A stretch of 64,000 nucleotides of DNA, taken from contig NZ_JAESVB010000006.1 of the NCBI RefSeq assembly GCF_020618775.1, positions 212,430 to 276,429 on the forward strand, written 5' to 3'. How positions within the stretch are numbered: position 1 is the first letter of the stretch; each line of letters opens with the position of its first letter. The notes beneath the pieces are model-generated. The model was not told the origin of the DNA. It saw only the letters and a program-made list of their open reading frames with translations, and did no database searches. Shown one piece after another: positions 25,114-32,963 of this stretch. The stretch is from Acidisoma silvae (lineage in GTDB: Bacteria; Pseudomonadota; Alphaproteobacteria; Acetobacterales; Acetobacteraceae). The translations under genes were made by a program, and so were the position numbers.

Positions 25114-26787
25114 TTATTCCGCGGCCTCGCGCCGGGCCGGCAGGCTGGCGGCAACCCGCGACAGCGCCTCCTCCGCCAGATCCAGTTCCTCGATCAGAAT
25201 CTGGACCGCCTCGTCATTGATGGCATGGTGCTGGCGGAGCCTGCGCATCTCGGCCCGCTCGGCGCGAACACCCCGCAGGCGCAGCGCCATTTCCGCACGT
25301 TTGTCTTCCCGCGCCTGTTCCTGGCCGTCATTGCCGTCATCACGACCATCCAGTCGCAGACGGTAATCGGCCAGCACCCGGCTGCCCGCCTCCTCATAGG
25401 CGTTGCGCCGCGTGCCTTCGCGGCGCTTGAGCCCATCTTCCACGCGTTCTTCCAGCTCGCGCATGGCGCTTTCCGCCATCTGCTGCCGGGCCGCCGCGAG
25501 TTCAGCCTCGAAAGGGTCTTCGTCCTGCTGGCCGAGACGGCGCAGCAGCAGCGGCACGCAGACCACCGCGATCAGCAGGGACAGCACGATGACCCCGGCG
25601 GCGACGCTGATCAGCAGGGAACGGGCGGGAAATTGCGATCCGTCGGGCAAGAACAGCGGCAAAGACAGGATACCCGCCAGCGTCACGGCGCCGCGCACGC
25701 CCGCGACGGAGGCCAGAGCCAAAGCCCCGAAACTGGCAATGCGCCTTTGGCCACGCCGCCTGACCCGGTGCACGCCCGTGCGCAGCAGCGAGGTCATCAA
25801 CACCCAGGCGAAGCGCAGCAGGATCAGAACGCCCGTCACGAAGACGATCAGCAGCGGCAAGGCCCAGGGCGAATAGCCGGCATGGACGGCCCGCTGGATG
25901 CCGCCGCCCAGAATGCTGGGCAATTGCAGGCCCAGCAGCAGGAAGATGAGGCCGTTAAAGGCGAATTCGAGAATACGCCACAGAGAGAAGACATGCCGGC
26001 GGGTGGCGCCATGGCTGCCGCCGAACGGGTCCAGCAGATTGAGCACGAGGCCCGCGGTCACAGCCGCCAGAATGCCGGAAAGCCCCAGTTCCTCGGCCGC
26101 CAGATAGGCGGCGAAGGGCAACAGCATCACCAGCACGACATAGATCGAGGCCTCGCCCGCGTGATGGGACAGGACACGCTTGTCGAGCTGGAAAAACGCC
26201 CAGCCGAGAATGGCACCGATCAGAATACCGCCCAGCGCCACGGCCAGGAATTCGAGACTCGCGACGCCCAACGAAAAATGCACGCCGGCCACCGTCGCGA
26301 CCGCGAAATTGAAGGACACCAGACCGGAGGCGTCATTCAGCAGCGCCTCGCCTTGCAGCACATGCATGAAGCGGCGCGGCAATGCGCGGCCGTTCAGAAT
26401 GCCGCTGAGCGCCACCGCGTCCGTCGGCGACAGCACGGCCGCCAGCGCCAGCGCGGCGGCCAACGGCACGAAGGGCAGCAGCCAATGAACGAAACTGCCG
26501 ACGCCGAAGGTCGTGAAGATCACCAGCCCGACGGAGAGCATGAAGACCGGGACGCCGGCCTCGGTCAGCTCGCGCTTCGGGATGCGATAGGCGTCGGAAA
26601 ACAGCAGCGGCGGAATGAAGAGCAGCAGAAACAACGCAGGGTCGAAGGCGACGTGGAACCCCAGCAGATCGCAGACCGCGCCCACCGCGATCTGCAACAA
26701 AGGCAGCGGCACGCGCACGACCGTCACGGCCAGATTGGTCAGCGCCGTGATGAACAGCAGCAGTAGAATGACGGTCGTCAGATGCAT
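25114..26787 (-). CDS. Na+/H+ antiporter of the CPA1 family
   Basis: Inner-membrane cation/proton antiporter, 557 residues from ATG 26787 (preceded by AAAGGCG; an upstream frame to 26811 is less likely). About twelve membrane helices with the CPA1 signatures FIPPLLFSDAYRIPKREL, the ion-binding AVLSPTDAVALSGIL, EALLNDASGLVSFNFAVA and the conserved arginine stretch VRGAVTLAGILSLPL. The last ~130 residues form a charged cytoplasmic tail with helices likely to regulate activity. The 3' end shows a 10-bp direct repeat (TTATTCCGCG at 25101 and 25114) around the stop codon. Confidence 0.92.
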   Translation of the reverse strand: MHLTTVILLLLFITALTNLAVTVVRVPLPLLQIAVGAVCDLLGFHVAFDPALFLLLFIPPLLFSDAYRIPKRELTEAGVPVFMLSVGLVIFTTFGVGSFVHWLLPFVPLAAALALAAVLSPTDAVALSGILNGRALPRRFMHVLQGEALLNDASGLVSFNFAVATVAGVHFSLGVASLEFLAVALGGILIGAILGWAFFQLDKRVLSHHAGEASIYVVLVMLLPFAAYLAAEELGLSGILAAVTAGLVLNLLDPFGGSHGATRRHVFSLWRILEFAFNGLIFLLLGLQLPSILGGGIQRAVHAGYSPWALPLLIVFVTGVLILLRFAWVLMTSLLRTGVHRVRRRGQRRIASFGALALASVAGVRGAVTLAGILSLPLFLPDGSQFPARSLLISVAAGVIVLSLLIAVVCVPLLLRRLGQQDEDPFEAELAAARQQMAESAMRELEERVEDGLKRREGTRRNAYEEAGSRVLADYRLRLDGRDDGNDGQEQAREDKRAEMALRLRGVRAERAEMRRLRQHHAINDEAVQILIEELDLAEEALSRVAASLPARREAAE

Positions 26788-26821
26788 CGCGGCGCCTTTG
26801 CTGGAAGCCAAGTCTTAGGGA

Positions 26822-26903
26822 TGTCATCCCCGCCTTTATGGCGGGAATCTACCCATCGGGGCGCCGCTACGGGTAGATGCGCGGCATAAAGCCGCGCATG
26901 ACG
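26822..26903. repeat. GTCAT...ATGAC cloverleaf-like dispersed repeat, long form
   Basis: An element of 82 bases whose ends TGTCAT/ATGACG are inverted. Inside are three hairpins in order: CCCGCC/GGCGGG (26829-26845 region), ATCTACCC/GGGTAGAT (26848-26879) and GCGCGGC/GCCGCGC (26879-26897). The whole can fold as a three-armed cloverleaf. The element at 28955 has the same size and plan with different stem sequences, which shows the fold rather than the sequence is kept. Non-coding; lies between the antiporter and mtnP genes. Confidence 0.7.
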
Positions 26904-26925
26904 AGGCTGAGTTGGAGCAGAAAAC

Positions 26926-27825
26926 TCAGGCGGCTTTCAGAACGCGGCCGGCGACGACATCAAGCTTGGCGACCACTTCCGGGTCGCGCGCGGCCGGTGC
27001 CGTGATCAGGCTGTATTCCAGGGCACGATCGCAACCCGCCGAGCAGAGGCCACGGTTCTGACCGACGACGGGCAGCACGGCCTTGACCAAAGCGCGGGCA
27101 TTGTCGGCATTGCCGAACAGAACCTTCACCACCTGATCGACAGTGACGGCGTCATGGCCTTCATGCCAGCAGTCATAATCCGTCACCATGGCAACCGTCG
27201 CGTAGCAAAGCTCGGCCTCACGGGCGAGCTTTGCCTCGGGCATGTTCGTCATGCCGATCACCGAACAGCCCCAGGAGCGATAGAGCACGCTTTCGGCATA
27301 GGTCGAGAATTGCGGGCCTTCCATCGTCAGATAGGTGCCGCCGCGCGTCACCGGCAGGCCGAGGCCGCGTGCCGCCCCTTCCAGCGCATCGCCGAGGCGC
27401 GAGCAGACGGGGTGGGCCACCGAGACATGGGCGACGCAGCCGGTGCCGAAGAAGCTTTTCTCGCGCGCGAAGGTGCGGTCGATGAACTGGTCGATGACCA
27501 CGAAATGGCCCGGCGGCAGTTCTTCCTTCAGGCTGCCGACGGCCGAGAGCGACAGCACGTCGGTGCAGCCGACGCGCTTCAGCGCATCGATATTGGCGCG
27601 ATAGTTCAGGCCGGAGGGCGAGATCTTATGACCGCGACCGTGACGTGGCAGGAAAACGCAGCGCAGGCCATGCAGGCGACCGAACAGCAGATCGTCGGAC
27701 GGCGCGCCCCAGGGGGTTTCAACCGTCCGCCATTCCTTCTCTTCCAGTCCGTCGATGTCATAGAGGCCGGAGCCGCCGATAATGCCGATGAGAGGTTCCA
27801 CAGTTCCGGTCGCGTCTTCAGCCAT
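26926..27825 (-). CDS. mtnP: S-methyl-5'-thioadenosine phosphorylase
   Basis: Splits methylthioadenosine (the by-product of polyamine synthesis) into adenine and methylthioribose-1-phosphate. The 299-residue protein has the phosphate-binding IGIIGGSGLYDIDGL, RHGRGHKISPS, the substrate segment TMEGPQFSTYAES (Met and purine site), and VIGMTNMPEAKLAREAELCY, all typical of MTAP rather than purine nucleoside phosphorylase. ATG 27825 follows CCGAAGGAGAGCCTC, a good ribosome-binding site; the frame stays open to 27924 but that part is not conserved. Divergent from hemF. Confidence 0.94.
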   Translation of the reverse strand: MAEDATGTVEPLIGIIGGSGLYDIDGLEEKEWRTVETPWGAPSDDLLFGRLHGLRCVFLPRHGRGHKISPSGLNYRANIDALKRVGCTDVLSLSAVGSLKEELPPGHFVVIDQFIDRTFAREKSFFGTGCVAHVSVAHPVCSRLGDALEGAARGLGLPVTRGGTYLTMEGPQFSTYAESVLYRSWGCSVIGMTNMPEAKLAREAELCYATVAMVTDYDCWHEGHDAVTVDQVVKVLFGNADNARALVKAVLPVVGQNRGLCSAGCDRALEYSLITAPAARDPEVVAKLDVVAGRVLKAA

Positions 27826-28019
27826 GAGGCTCTCCTTCGGTGAGAGGTGCGGGTCAGGTCGGGATGTGCAGGGCATCAACAACAGCCGGGCGCATGAGGC
27901 AAGGTGCGGCTTGATATAGAGCAATGCCTGAGGGGGAGATTCACGCGCAAGACATGTGTATGAACCTGCGGCAGCGGCGAGGTTTCCTCTGCCTGCCGCA
28001 TCGCTGAAGGATCGGCCTT

Positions 28020-28928
28020 ATGTCTGACACCATCACCCCCGCCGCCGACCCGGCGCTTGCCCATACCGCCCTGCGCGGCGAAGCCACAGCTTGGTTCGAA
28101 AGCCTGCGCGACCGTATCTGCGCGGCCTTCGAGGCCATCGAAGACGCGCAGACCGGCCCGCTGGCGGATCGCGCCCCCGGCCGTTTCGAGCGTACCGCGT
28201 GGCAACGCGATACGACGGAAGGTGGTGAAGGCGGCGGCGGCGTCATGAGCGTGATGCGCGGCCGGGTCTTCGAGAAGGTCGGCGTCAATGTCTCAACCGT
28301 CTCAGGCGAATTCAGCCCGGAATTCCGCAAATCCATTCCCGGTGCGGCGGAAGACCCGCGCTTCTGGGCCTCCGGCGTCAGCCTGGTCGCGCATATGCAC
28401 AGCCCGCTGGTGCCGGCCGTGCATATGAATACGCGCATGATCATCACCAGCCATGGCTGGTTCGCGGGCGGCGCCGACCTGACGCCGATGCGGCTGGAAG
28501 CGCCGGAAGCGATGGAGGACGCGGCGGACTTTCACGCCGCCTTCAAGGCCGCCTGCGACAAGCACGGCGATGATTTTTATCCGCGCTTCAAGCAGTGGTG
28601 CGACGAGTATTTCTATCTGCCGCATCGCGGCGAGCCGCGTGGCGCCGGTGGCATTTTCTATGACCAGCACAAAACCGGCGACGTCACGGCCGATTTCGCC
28701 TTCACCCGCGATGTCGGGCTGGCCTTCCTGGACGTCTATCCGCGCATCGTCCGCCGCCGGATGTTCACGCCCTGGACCGAGGCCGAACGCGAACACCAGC
28801 TGATCCGCCGTGGCCGCTATGTCGAGTTCAACCTGCTTTATGATCGCGGCACGCTGTTCGGCCTCAAGACGGGCGGCAAGACCGAAGCTATTCTGATGAG
28901 CATGCCGCCCGAAGTGCGCTGGCCCTGA
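28020..28928 (+). CDS. hemF: Coproporphyrinogen III oxidase, oxygen-dependent
   Basis: Heme biosynthesis enzyme that oxidatively decarboxylates two propionates using O2. The 302-residue sequence has the family hallmarks: [40 protein letters not shown] and [20 protein letters not shown] (catalytic region), [17 protein letters not shown], and the C terminus [23 protein letters not shown] 28020 follows AAGGATCGGCCTT. Presence of this aerobic form points to an oxygen-using organism. Confidence 0.97.
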   Translation: MSDTITPAADPALAHTALRGEATAWFESLRDRICAAFEAIEDAQTGPLADRAPGRFERTAWQRDTTEGGEGGGGVMSVMRGRVFEKVGVNVSTVSGEFSPEFRKSIPGAAEDPRFWASGVSLVAHMHSPLVPAVHMNTRMIITSHGWFAGGADLTPMRLEAPEAMEDAADFHAAFKAACDKHGDDFYPRFKQWCDEYFYLPHRGEPRGAGGIFYDQHKTGDVTADFAFTRDVGLAFLDVYPRIVRRRMFTPWTEAEREHQLIRRGRYVEFNLLYDRGTLFGLKTGGKTEAILMSMPPEVRWP

Positions 28929-28954
28929 GGCGCTTCAGGCTTTCACTAAAGCCA

Positions 28955-29036
28955 CGTCATTCCCGCGAAGGCGCGAATCTTCGTCCTTTGGCACTGCGAC
29001 GAGACTGAGAAGATGCCCGCTTACGTTGGCATGACG
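28955..29036. repeat. GTCAT...ATGAC cloverleaf-like dispersed repeat, long form
   Basis: An 82-base element with perfect inverted ends CGTCAT/ATGACG. Internal pairings: CCCGCG/CGCG near 28962, ATCTT...AAGAT spanning the middle (with CGTC/GACG inside), and TGCC/GGCA (29014-29032). Same length and arm order as the element at 26822. It fills the space between hemF and ilvE, which are convergent, and can stop transcripts from both. Confidence 0.7.
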
Positions 29037-29046
29037 GCTGGTGCGC

Positions 29047-30141
29047 TCAAAAAACCTTCTGCACCCAGCCATGCGGGTCGGGGGCCTGGCCCAGCTGGAT
29101 ATCCACCAATGCGGCGCGCAGCTTCGTCGTTACCGGGCCGCCGACCTCGGGATTGCCGATCGTGAAGCTGCCCGCTGGGCTGGCCACCCGGCCGATGGGG
29201 GCGACCACGGCGGCCGTGCCGCAGGCAAAGACTTCGCGCAGCTTGCCGCTGGCGGCGTCGGCCTTCCACTGGTCGATGGAATAGCGTTCCTCACGCACCG
29301 TCAGGCCTTCAGCGCGGGCCAGGGTGATGAGGCTGTCGCGTGTAATGCCCGGCAGGATGGTGCCTTCCAGCGGCGGGGTAGCCAGCGACCCGTCTTCGAA
29401 GACGAAGAAGACGTTCATGCCGCCCAGTTCCTCGACCCAGCGGCGTTCCTTCGCGTCCAGGAACAGCGTCTGGTCGCAGCCGTTGCGGATGGCTTCCGCC
29501 TGAGCCCGCAGGCTGGCGGCGTAGTTGCCGCCGCATTTGGCCGCGCCCGTGCCGCCGGTGGCCGCACGCGTGTCGTTCTGGGAAATCCAGACTGAAACGG
29601 GGCCGCCCGCGCCCTTGAAATAGGAGCCGACCGGCGAGGCGATGACCATGTACAAGTATTCGGCGGAGGGTTTCACGCCCAGGAAGATCTCGCTGGCGAT
29701 CATGAAGGGGCGCAGATAGAGGCTGCCACCGGGCTGGCTGGGCACCCAGTCGCGGTCGACCTCGACCAGCTTCTTCACCGATTGCAGGAACAGATGCTCG
29801 GGCAGTTGCGGCATGGACATGCGATCCGCCGAAGCATTGAAGCGCCGCGCATTGGCATCCGGCCGGAACAGAACCGAGCCGTTGTCGACGCGATAGGCCT
29901 TCATGCCCTCGAAAATCTCCTGCGCGTAGTGCAGGACGGCGCTGGCGGGATCGACCTGCAAGGGCGCACGCGCCTCAATCCGGGCGGAGTGCCAGCCCTT
30001 GCCTTCCGTATATTGAATGACGGCCATATGATCGGTAAAGACGCGACCGAAGCCTGGATTGGCCAGAAGGGCATCCCGCTGGACCGCCGGCATCGGCGCC
30101 GGGTTCGGTTTGTGGTCAAACTGTACGCTGTTGCCGCTCAT
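29047..30141 (-). CDS. ilvE: Branched-chain amino-acid aminotransferase
   Basis: PLP-dependent fold-type IV transaminase for Leu/Ile/Val, 364 residues from ATG 30141 (GGAAG seven bases before; the longer frame to 30198 is unlikely). Motifs: VLHYAQEIFEGMKAYR, the PLP-lysine region AAKCGGNYAASLRAQAEAI (Lys in AAKCGGNY), LGGMNVFFVFEDG and the phosphate-binding EVFACGTAAVVAPIGRV. Similar to the long type-II IlvE (human BCAT-like) form. It fits functionally with leuA 5 kb away. Confidence 0.96.
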   Translation of the reverse strand: MSGNSVQFDHKPNPAPMPAVQRDALLANPGFGRVFTDHMAVIQYTEGKGWHSARIEARAPLQVDPASAVLHYAQEIFEGMKAYRVDNGSVLFRPDANARRFNASADRMSMPQLPEHLFLQSVKKLVEVDRDWVPSQPGGSLYLRPFMIASEIFLGVKPSAEYLYMVIASPVGSYFKGAGGPVSVWISQNDTRAATGGTGAAKCGGNYAASLRAQAEAIRNGCDQTLFLDAKERRWVEELGGMNVFFVFEDGSLATPPLEGTILPGITRDSLITLARAEGLTVREERYSIDQWKADAASGKLREVFACGTAAVVAPIGRVASPAGSFTIGNPEVGGPVTTKLRAALVDIQLGQAPDPHGWVQKVF

Positions 30142-30390
30142 TGCGTCGCTTCCATCAAATCCATCATCGTCGTGTCGTAGAATGTCACCTGCGCGCAACT
30201 TTCGCCTCTAGCGGGACCGCAGACAAGCTATGCGCCGATGCGGAGACGCGGCCGGCAGTCAGGCTGCCGCCGCGCGCGGCAGTGTGATCGCCAAGTGATT
30301 GACAGGCCGCCATAAAAAGCGCCCAAACTAGCTACCAAGAAGAACCGGCTCCGCCTGCCCTCATTACTCCCGCAAGAAGGAGTTACGGCG

Positions 30391-30846
30391 ATGCTCGAAT
30401 TAGGTGCTGACAGAATCAAGGACGGCGCTCTGCTCGCTGCCCGCATCCTGCTGATGCTGCTCTTCGTGCTATTCGGCTGGGACAAATTGACCCAGTTCGG
30501 CGATACGATCGGCTTCATGTCCCAGACGGGCGTCCCGGATGCGCCGCTCGCGGCGGTCTTCGCCGTGGTCATGGAGTTCTTCATTGGCCTCGCCTTGGTG
30601 GCCGGTGTCATGACACGGCTGACGGCTCTGTTGATGGCCGCCTATACGCTAGCGACGGCGATCGTCGGTCATCCCTTCTGGTCCATGACCGGCAGCGCCG
30701 CCGCCGATGCCGAGCTGAATTTCTTCAAGAACATATCGATCATTGGCGGGCTTCTGGCGATCTACGTCACCGGCGGCGGACGTTATTCCGTGGATGCCAC
30801 GATCAAGCTGGAAAACCACCATGTGCCGAAAATAAGCGGAACGTAA
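30391..30846 (+). CDS. DoxX family membrane protein
   Basis: A 151-residue protein with four membrane helices. RILLMLLFVLFGWDKLTQFG is the DoxX N-terminal signature; GLALVAGVMTRLTALLMAAY and the final ISIIGGLLAIYVTGGGRYSV match the family end. DoxX proteins are linked to quinone-dependent oxidases or redox stress, but most have no proven role. Strong ribosome-binding site AAGAAGGAGTTACGGCG precedes ATG 30391. Divergent from ilvE across about 250 bases that hold a CGGCAG/CTGCCG hairpin at 30253-30269. Confidence 0.87.
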   Translation: MLELGADRIKDGALLAARILLMLLFVLFGWDKLTQFGDTIGFMSQTGVPDAPLAAVFAVVMEFFIGLALVAGVMTRLTALLMAAYTLATAIVGHPFWSMTGSAAADAELNFFKNISIIGGLLAIYVTGGGRYSVDATIKLENHHVPKISGT

Positions 30847-30980
30847 CGCCACTGCCGCGACGATATCGCATGTAGTCCGAAAGGCGCATGGGTCGCGTCA
30901 GTCAATTAGGGCGTGTGACCCGGCCCTGCCGCCTAAGCTATTGGCTTCCCCAAGTTGCGCGATAGCAATCTGGGGGCTAC

Positions 30981-32159
30981 CTGACAGTTACATCGGACTT
31001 CACGACCAAGCGGCGACCGTCGCTCGGGCAGCGTCTTGCTGAGACCAAAGGCCGCCCGTCCGGCTTCGACTATCTGCGGATCGGTCTCGCGCTTGCCGTT
31101 GTCATTACGCATGGCGCCATCACCACGGGCGGCCAGGCTGCGGATTCTCACCTCTGGGTAACGCCGCTGCGCCCGGTTTTGCGCGCGGTGCTGCCCATGT
31201 TCTTCGCGCTGAGCGGCTTCCTGGTCGCCGGAAGCCTGGAACGGTGCCGGACGCTGATTTCCTTCCTGGGCCTGCGGGTTATCCGGATCTATCCGGCGCT
31301 GATCATCGAAGTGCTGCTGTCGGCCTTCATCATCGGCCTCAGCATCACCACGCTTCCCGCCAAGGCCTATCTGACGGACCCCGAATTCCACCGCTATCTG
31401 CTGAACGTCACCGGCGATATTCATTATCTTCTGCCCGGTGTCTTCGCGGACAATCCCTTCCCGAACACCGTCAATTCGCAGCTATGGACCGTCCCTTACG
31501 AACTCGGCTGCTATATCACCATTTCCGCGCTGGCGCTGATCGGCGTCGTCAGGCGGCCCTGGCTGGCGCCGCTCGCCGCCCTGGGCATCTGCGTCCTTCA
31601 TCTGGGCTATCGGGTGATCGAGCACCACGGACAGTCCCTGTATATGCTGGGCGGAATTCCCGGCACGCTGCTGATCGTCAGCTTCCTGGTGGGGATTTCG
31701 CTTTATCTCTATCGCGAACAGATGAGCTGGGACGGCCGGCTGTTTGGCGGCTCGGTGATCCTGGCCGCGCTGTTGCTGACCTATCTCCCCGGCGGCGAAT
31801 ATCCGGCCGTCTTCCTGCTCGGCTATGTCACCGTATGGCTGGGCCTGACGGACTACCGACGCCTCGCCATTATCCGGAGCGCCGACCTCTCCTACGGGGT
31901 CTATCTCTATGGCTTCGTGATTCAGCAGCTCTTCGCGTTTCTGTTCCCCGAATTCCGCTATTGGTGGGCCAGCGTCCTTGTCTGCATTCCCTGTTCGCTG
32001 CTCTTCGCGGCGGCATCCTGGAACCTGATCGAAAAGCCCGCCCTGAAGCTGCGCCGGCCGCTCATGAAACTGGAAGCCTTCCTGTTTCCGGCATCCGGGC
32101 AGCGGTTCTGGCAGAAGGGCGTGCCGCTGACAGACGGCGCGGCGAAGCGGGATATCTAG
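30981..32159 (+). CDS. Acyltransferase 3 family membrane protein, start codon not canonical
   Basis: Integral membrane O-acyltransferase (as in OafA and exopolysaccharide acetylases). Conserved N terminus with the catalytic-type His: FDYLRIGLALAVVITHGAI, then VLPMFFALSGFLVAGSL, RVIRIYPALIIEVLLSAFII, VNSQLWTVPYELGCYI, and DLSYGVYLYGFVIQQ. The frame is open from 30966, but no ATG, GTG or TTG occurs until TTG 31179, which would cut off the first helix and its His. CTG 30981, preceded by GGGGGC, is the most likely start (392 residues, normal length). A sequencing slip or early degeneration is the alternative. Confidence 0.78.
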   Translation: MTVTSDFTTKRRPSLGQRLAETKGRPSGFDYLRIGLALAVVITHGAITTGGQAADSHLWVTPLRPVLRAVLPMFFALSGFLVAGSLERCRTLISFLGLRVIRIYPALIIEVLLSAFIIGLSITTLPAKAYLTDPEFHRYLLNVTGDIHYLLPGVFADNPFPNTVNSQLWTVPYELGCYITISALALIGVVRRPWLAPLAALGICVLHLGYRVIEHHGQSLYMLGGIPGTLLIVSFLVGISLYLYREQMSWDGRLFGGSVILAALLLTYLPGGEYPAVFLLGYVTVWLGLTDYRRLAIIRSADLSYGVYLYGFVIQQLFAFLFPEFRYWWASVLVCIPCSLLFAAASWNLIEKPALKLRRPLMKLEAFLFPASGQRFWQKGVPLTDGAAKRDI

Positions 32160-32162
32160 CGC

Positions 32163-32498
32163 TTACAGAATTTTCCCCTCGAAGGGCGGCAGGAAATCCG
32201 GTCCTTCGAATTCGATGACCCAGAGATCGGGATCGAATTTCACCTGGCGGTCGACATAGGCATCGGCCTTCTCCTGATCGACCGGCTCGGCTCCCGTCGC
32301 GCGCAGCCAGGCGAGCGCGCCGCCATCCGTTCGTGTCTGCGACAGCACGACCAGCCGGTTTTCCCGGTCGCGCAGCACCACGAGGATGCCGCCAGCATCG
32401 GCATCGCCCCGGCGCAGGACCATGCCCGGGCGTCCGTCCTTATCGCCCAGGCGGAGTGCCACCTGCACCCAGATCTGGGCTTTTACGCGTGCTTCCAT
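32163..32498 (-). CDS. DUF1491 family protein
   Basis: A small protein of 111 residues from ATG 32498 (preceded by AAAGGACGGTTTT; an open extension to 32528 is unlikely). Sequence pattern VKAQIWVQVALRLGDKDGRP, MVLRRGDADAGGILVVLRDR and a C-terminal DPDLWVIEFEGPDFLPPFEG are typical of DUF1491, a family confined mostly to alphaproteobacteria and without known function. The family member supports the taxonomic placement. Convergent with the acyltransferase gene (3 bases between stops). Confidence 0.88.
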   Translation of the reverse strand: MEARVKAQIWVQVALRLGDKDGRPGMVLRRGDADAGGILVVLRDRENRLVVLSQTRTDGGALAWLRATGAEPVDQEKADAYVDRQVKFDPDLWVIEFEGPDFLPPFEGKIL

Positions 32499-32570
32499 AA
32501 AACCGTCCTTTGCCCACTCGACTCGCAACGCTCTGCCTGCCAGATGAGGCCAGAGACGAGGAGGCCCTCA

Positions 32571-32780
32571 ATGGACCGAAAGATGACCGAATCCCAGCGC
32601 GCTTATGAAGCGAAGCGCGCGGCGAAGAATGGCATGAGCCTGGATAAATGGCTGGTCAGCAAGGAGCAGGAGAAGAAGGCTGCCACCGCCGCCAAGCTGC
32701 CGCCCGCGCCGCCGAAGCCGCCGGGCTTCTTCTCCCGCCTGCTGGACCGCGCGCACAAGCCGATCAAAACCAAAACCTGA
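32571..32780 (+). CDS. Small basic hypothetical protein
   Basis: A 69-residue Lys/Ala-rich protein beginning at ATG 32571 with the strong ribosome-binding site GAGGAGGCCCTCA. RAYEAKRAAKNGMSLDKWLV is an amphipathic helical part, followed by a Pro-rich stretch and a C-terminal FFSRLLDRAHKP. No signal peptide or known domain. Similar short proteins appear next to DUF1491 genes in related bacteria to my recollection; function is unknown. Confidence 0.7.
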   Translation: MDRKMTESQRAYEAKRAAKNGMSLDKWLVSKEQEKKAATAAKLPPAPPKPPGFFSRLLDRAHKPIKTKT

Positions 32781-32963
32781 TAGTGGTGGGCCGCCTACAG
32801 CGGCCGTCACCTGGCCTTTCATCGGTCATGTCGCACTGCAACAGGCCAGAGGACCATTTTTGACAATACGGTTACAGTCCTAAGGGGCCATCTTAGTCGA
32901 TCACCCACACAGCATTGAGGCTCTCACGCCGCTGCCTGCGCTTGATCGACCGAGGAGATCGCT

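Noticed and set aside
25101..25123. 10-bp direct repeat TTATTCCGCG at the antiporter stop as a target-site duplication
   Set aside because: Only 3 bases separate the copies; there is no inserted element. It is more simply a small tandem duplication.
24913..26766. 617-codon plus-strand frame rich in Gln/Arg
   Set aside because: Antisense to the Na+/H+ antiporter gene, whose motifs are intact; composition is typical of a reverse-frame shadow.
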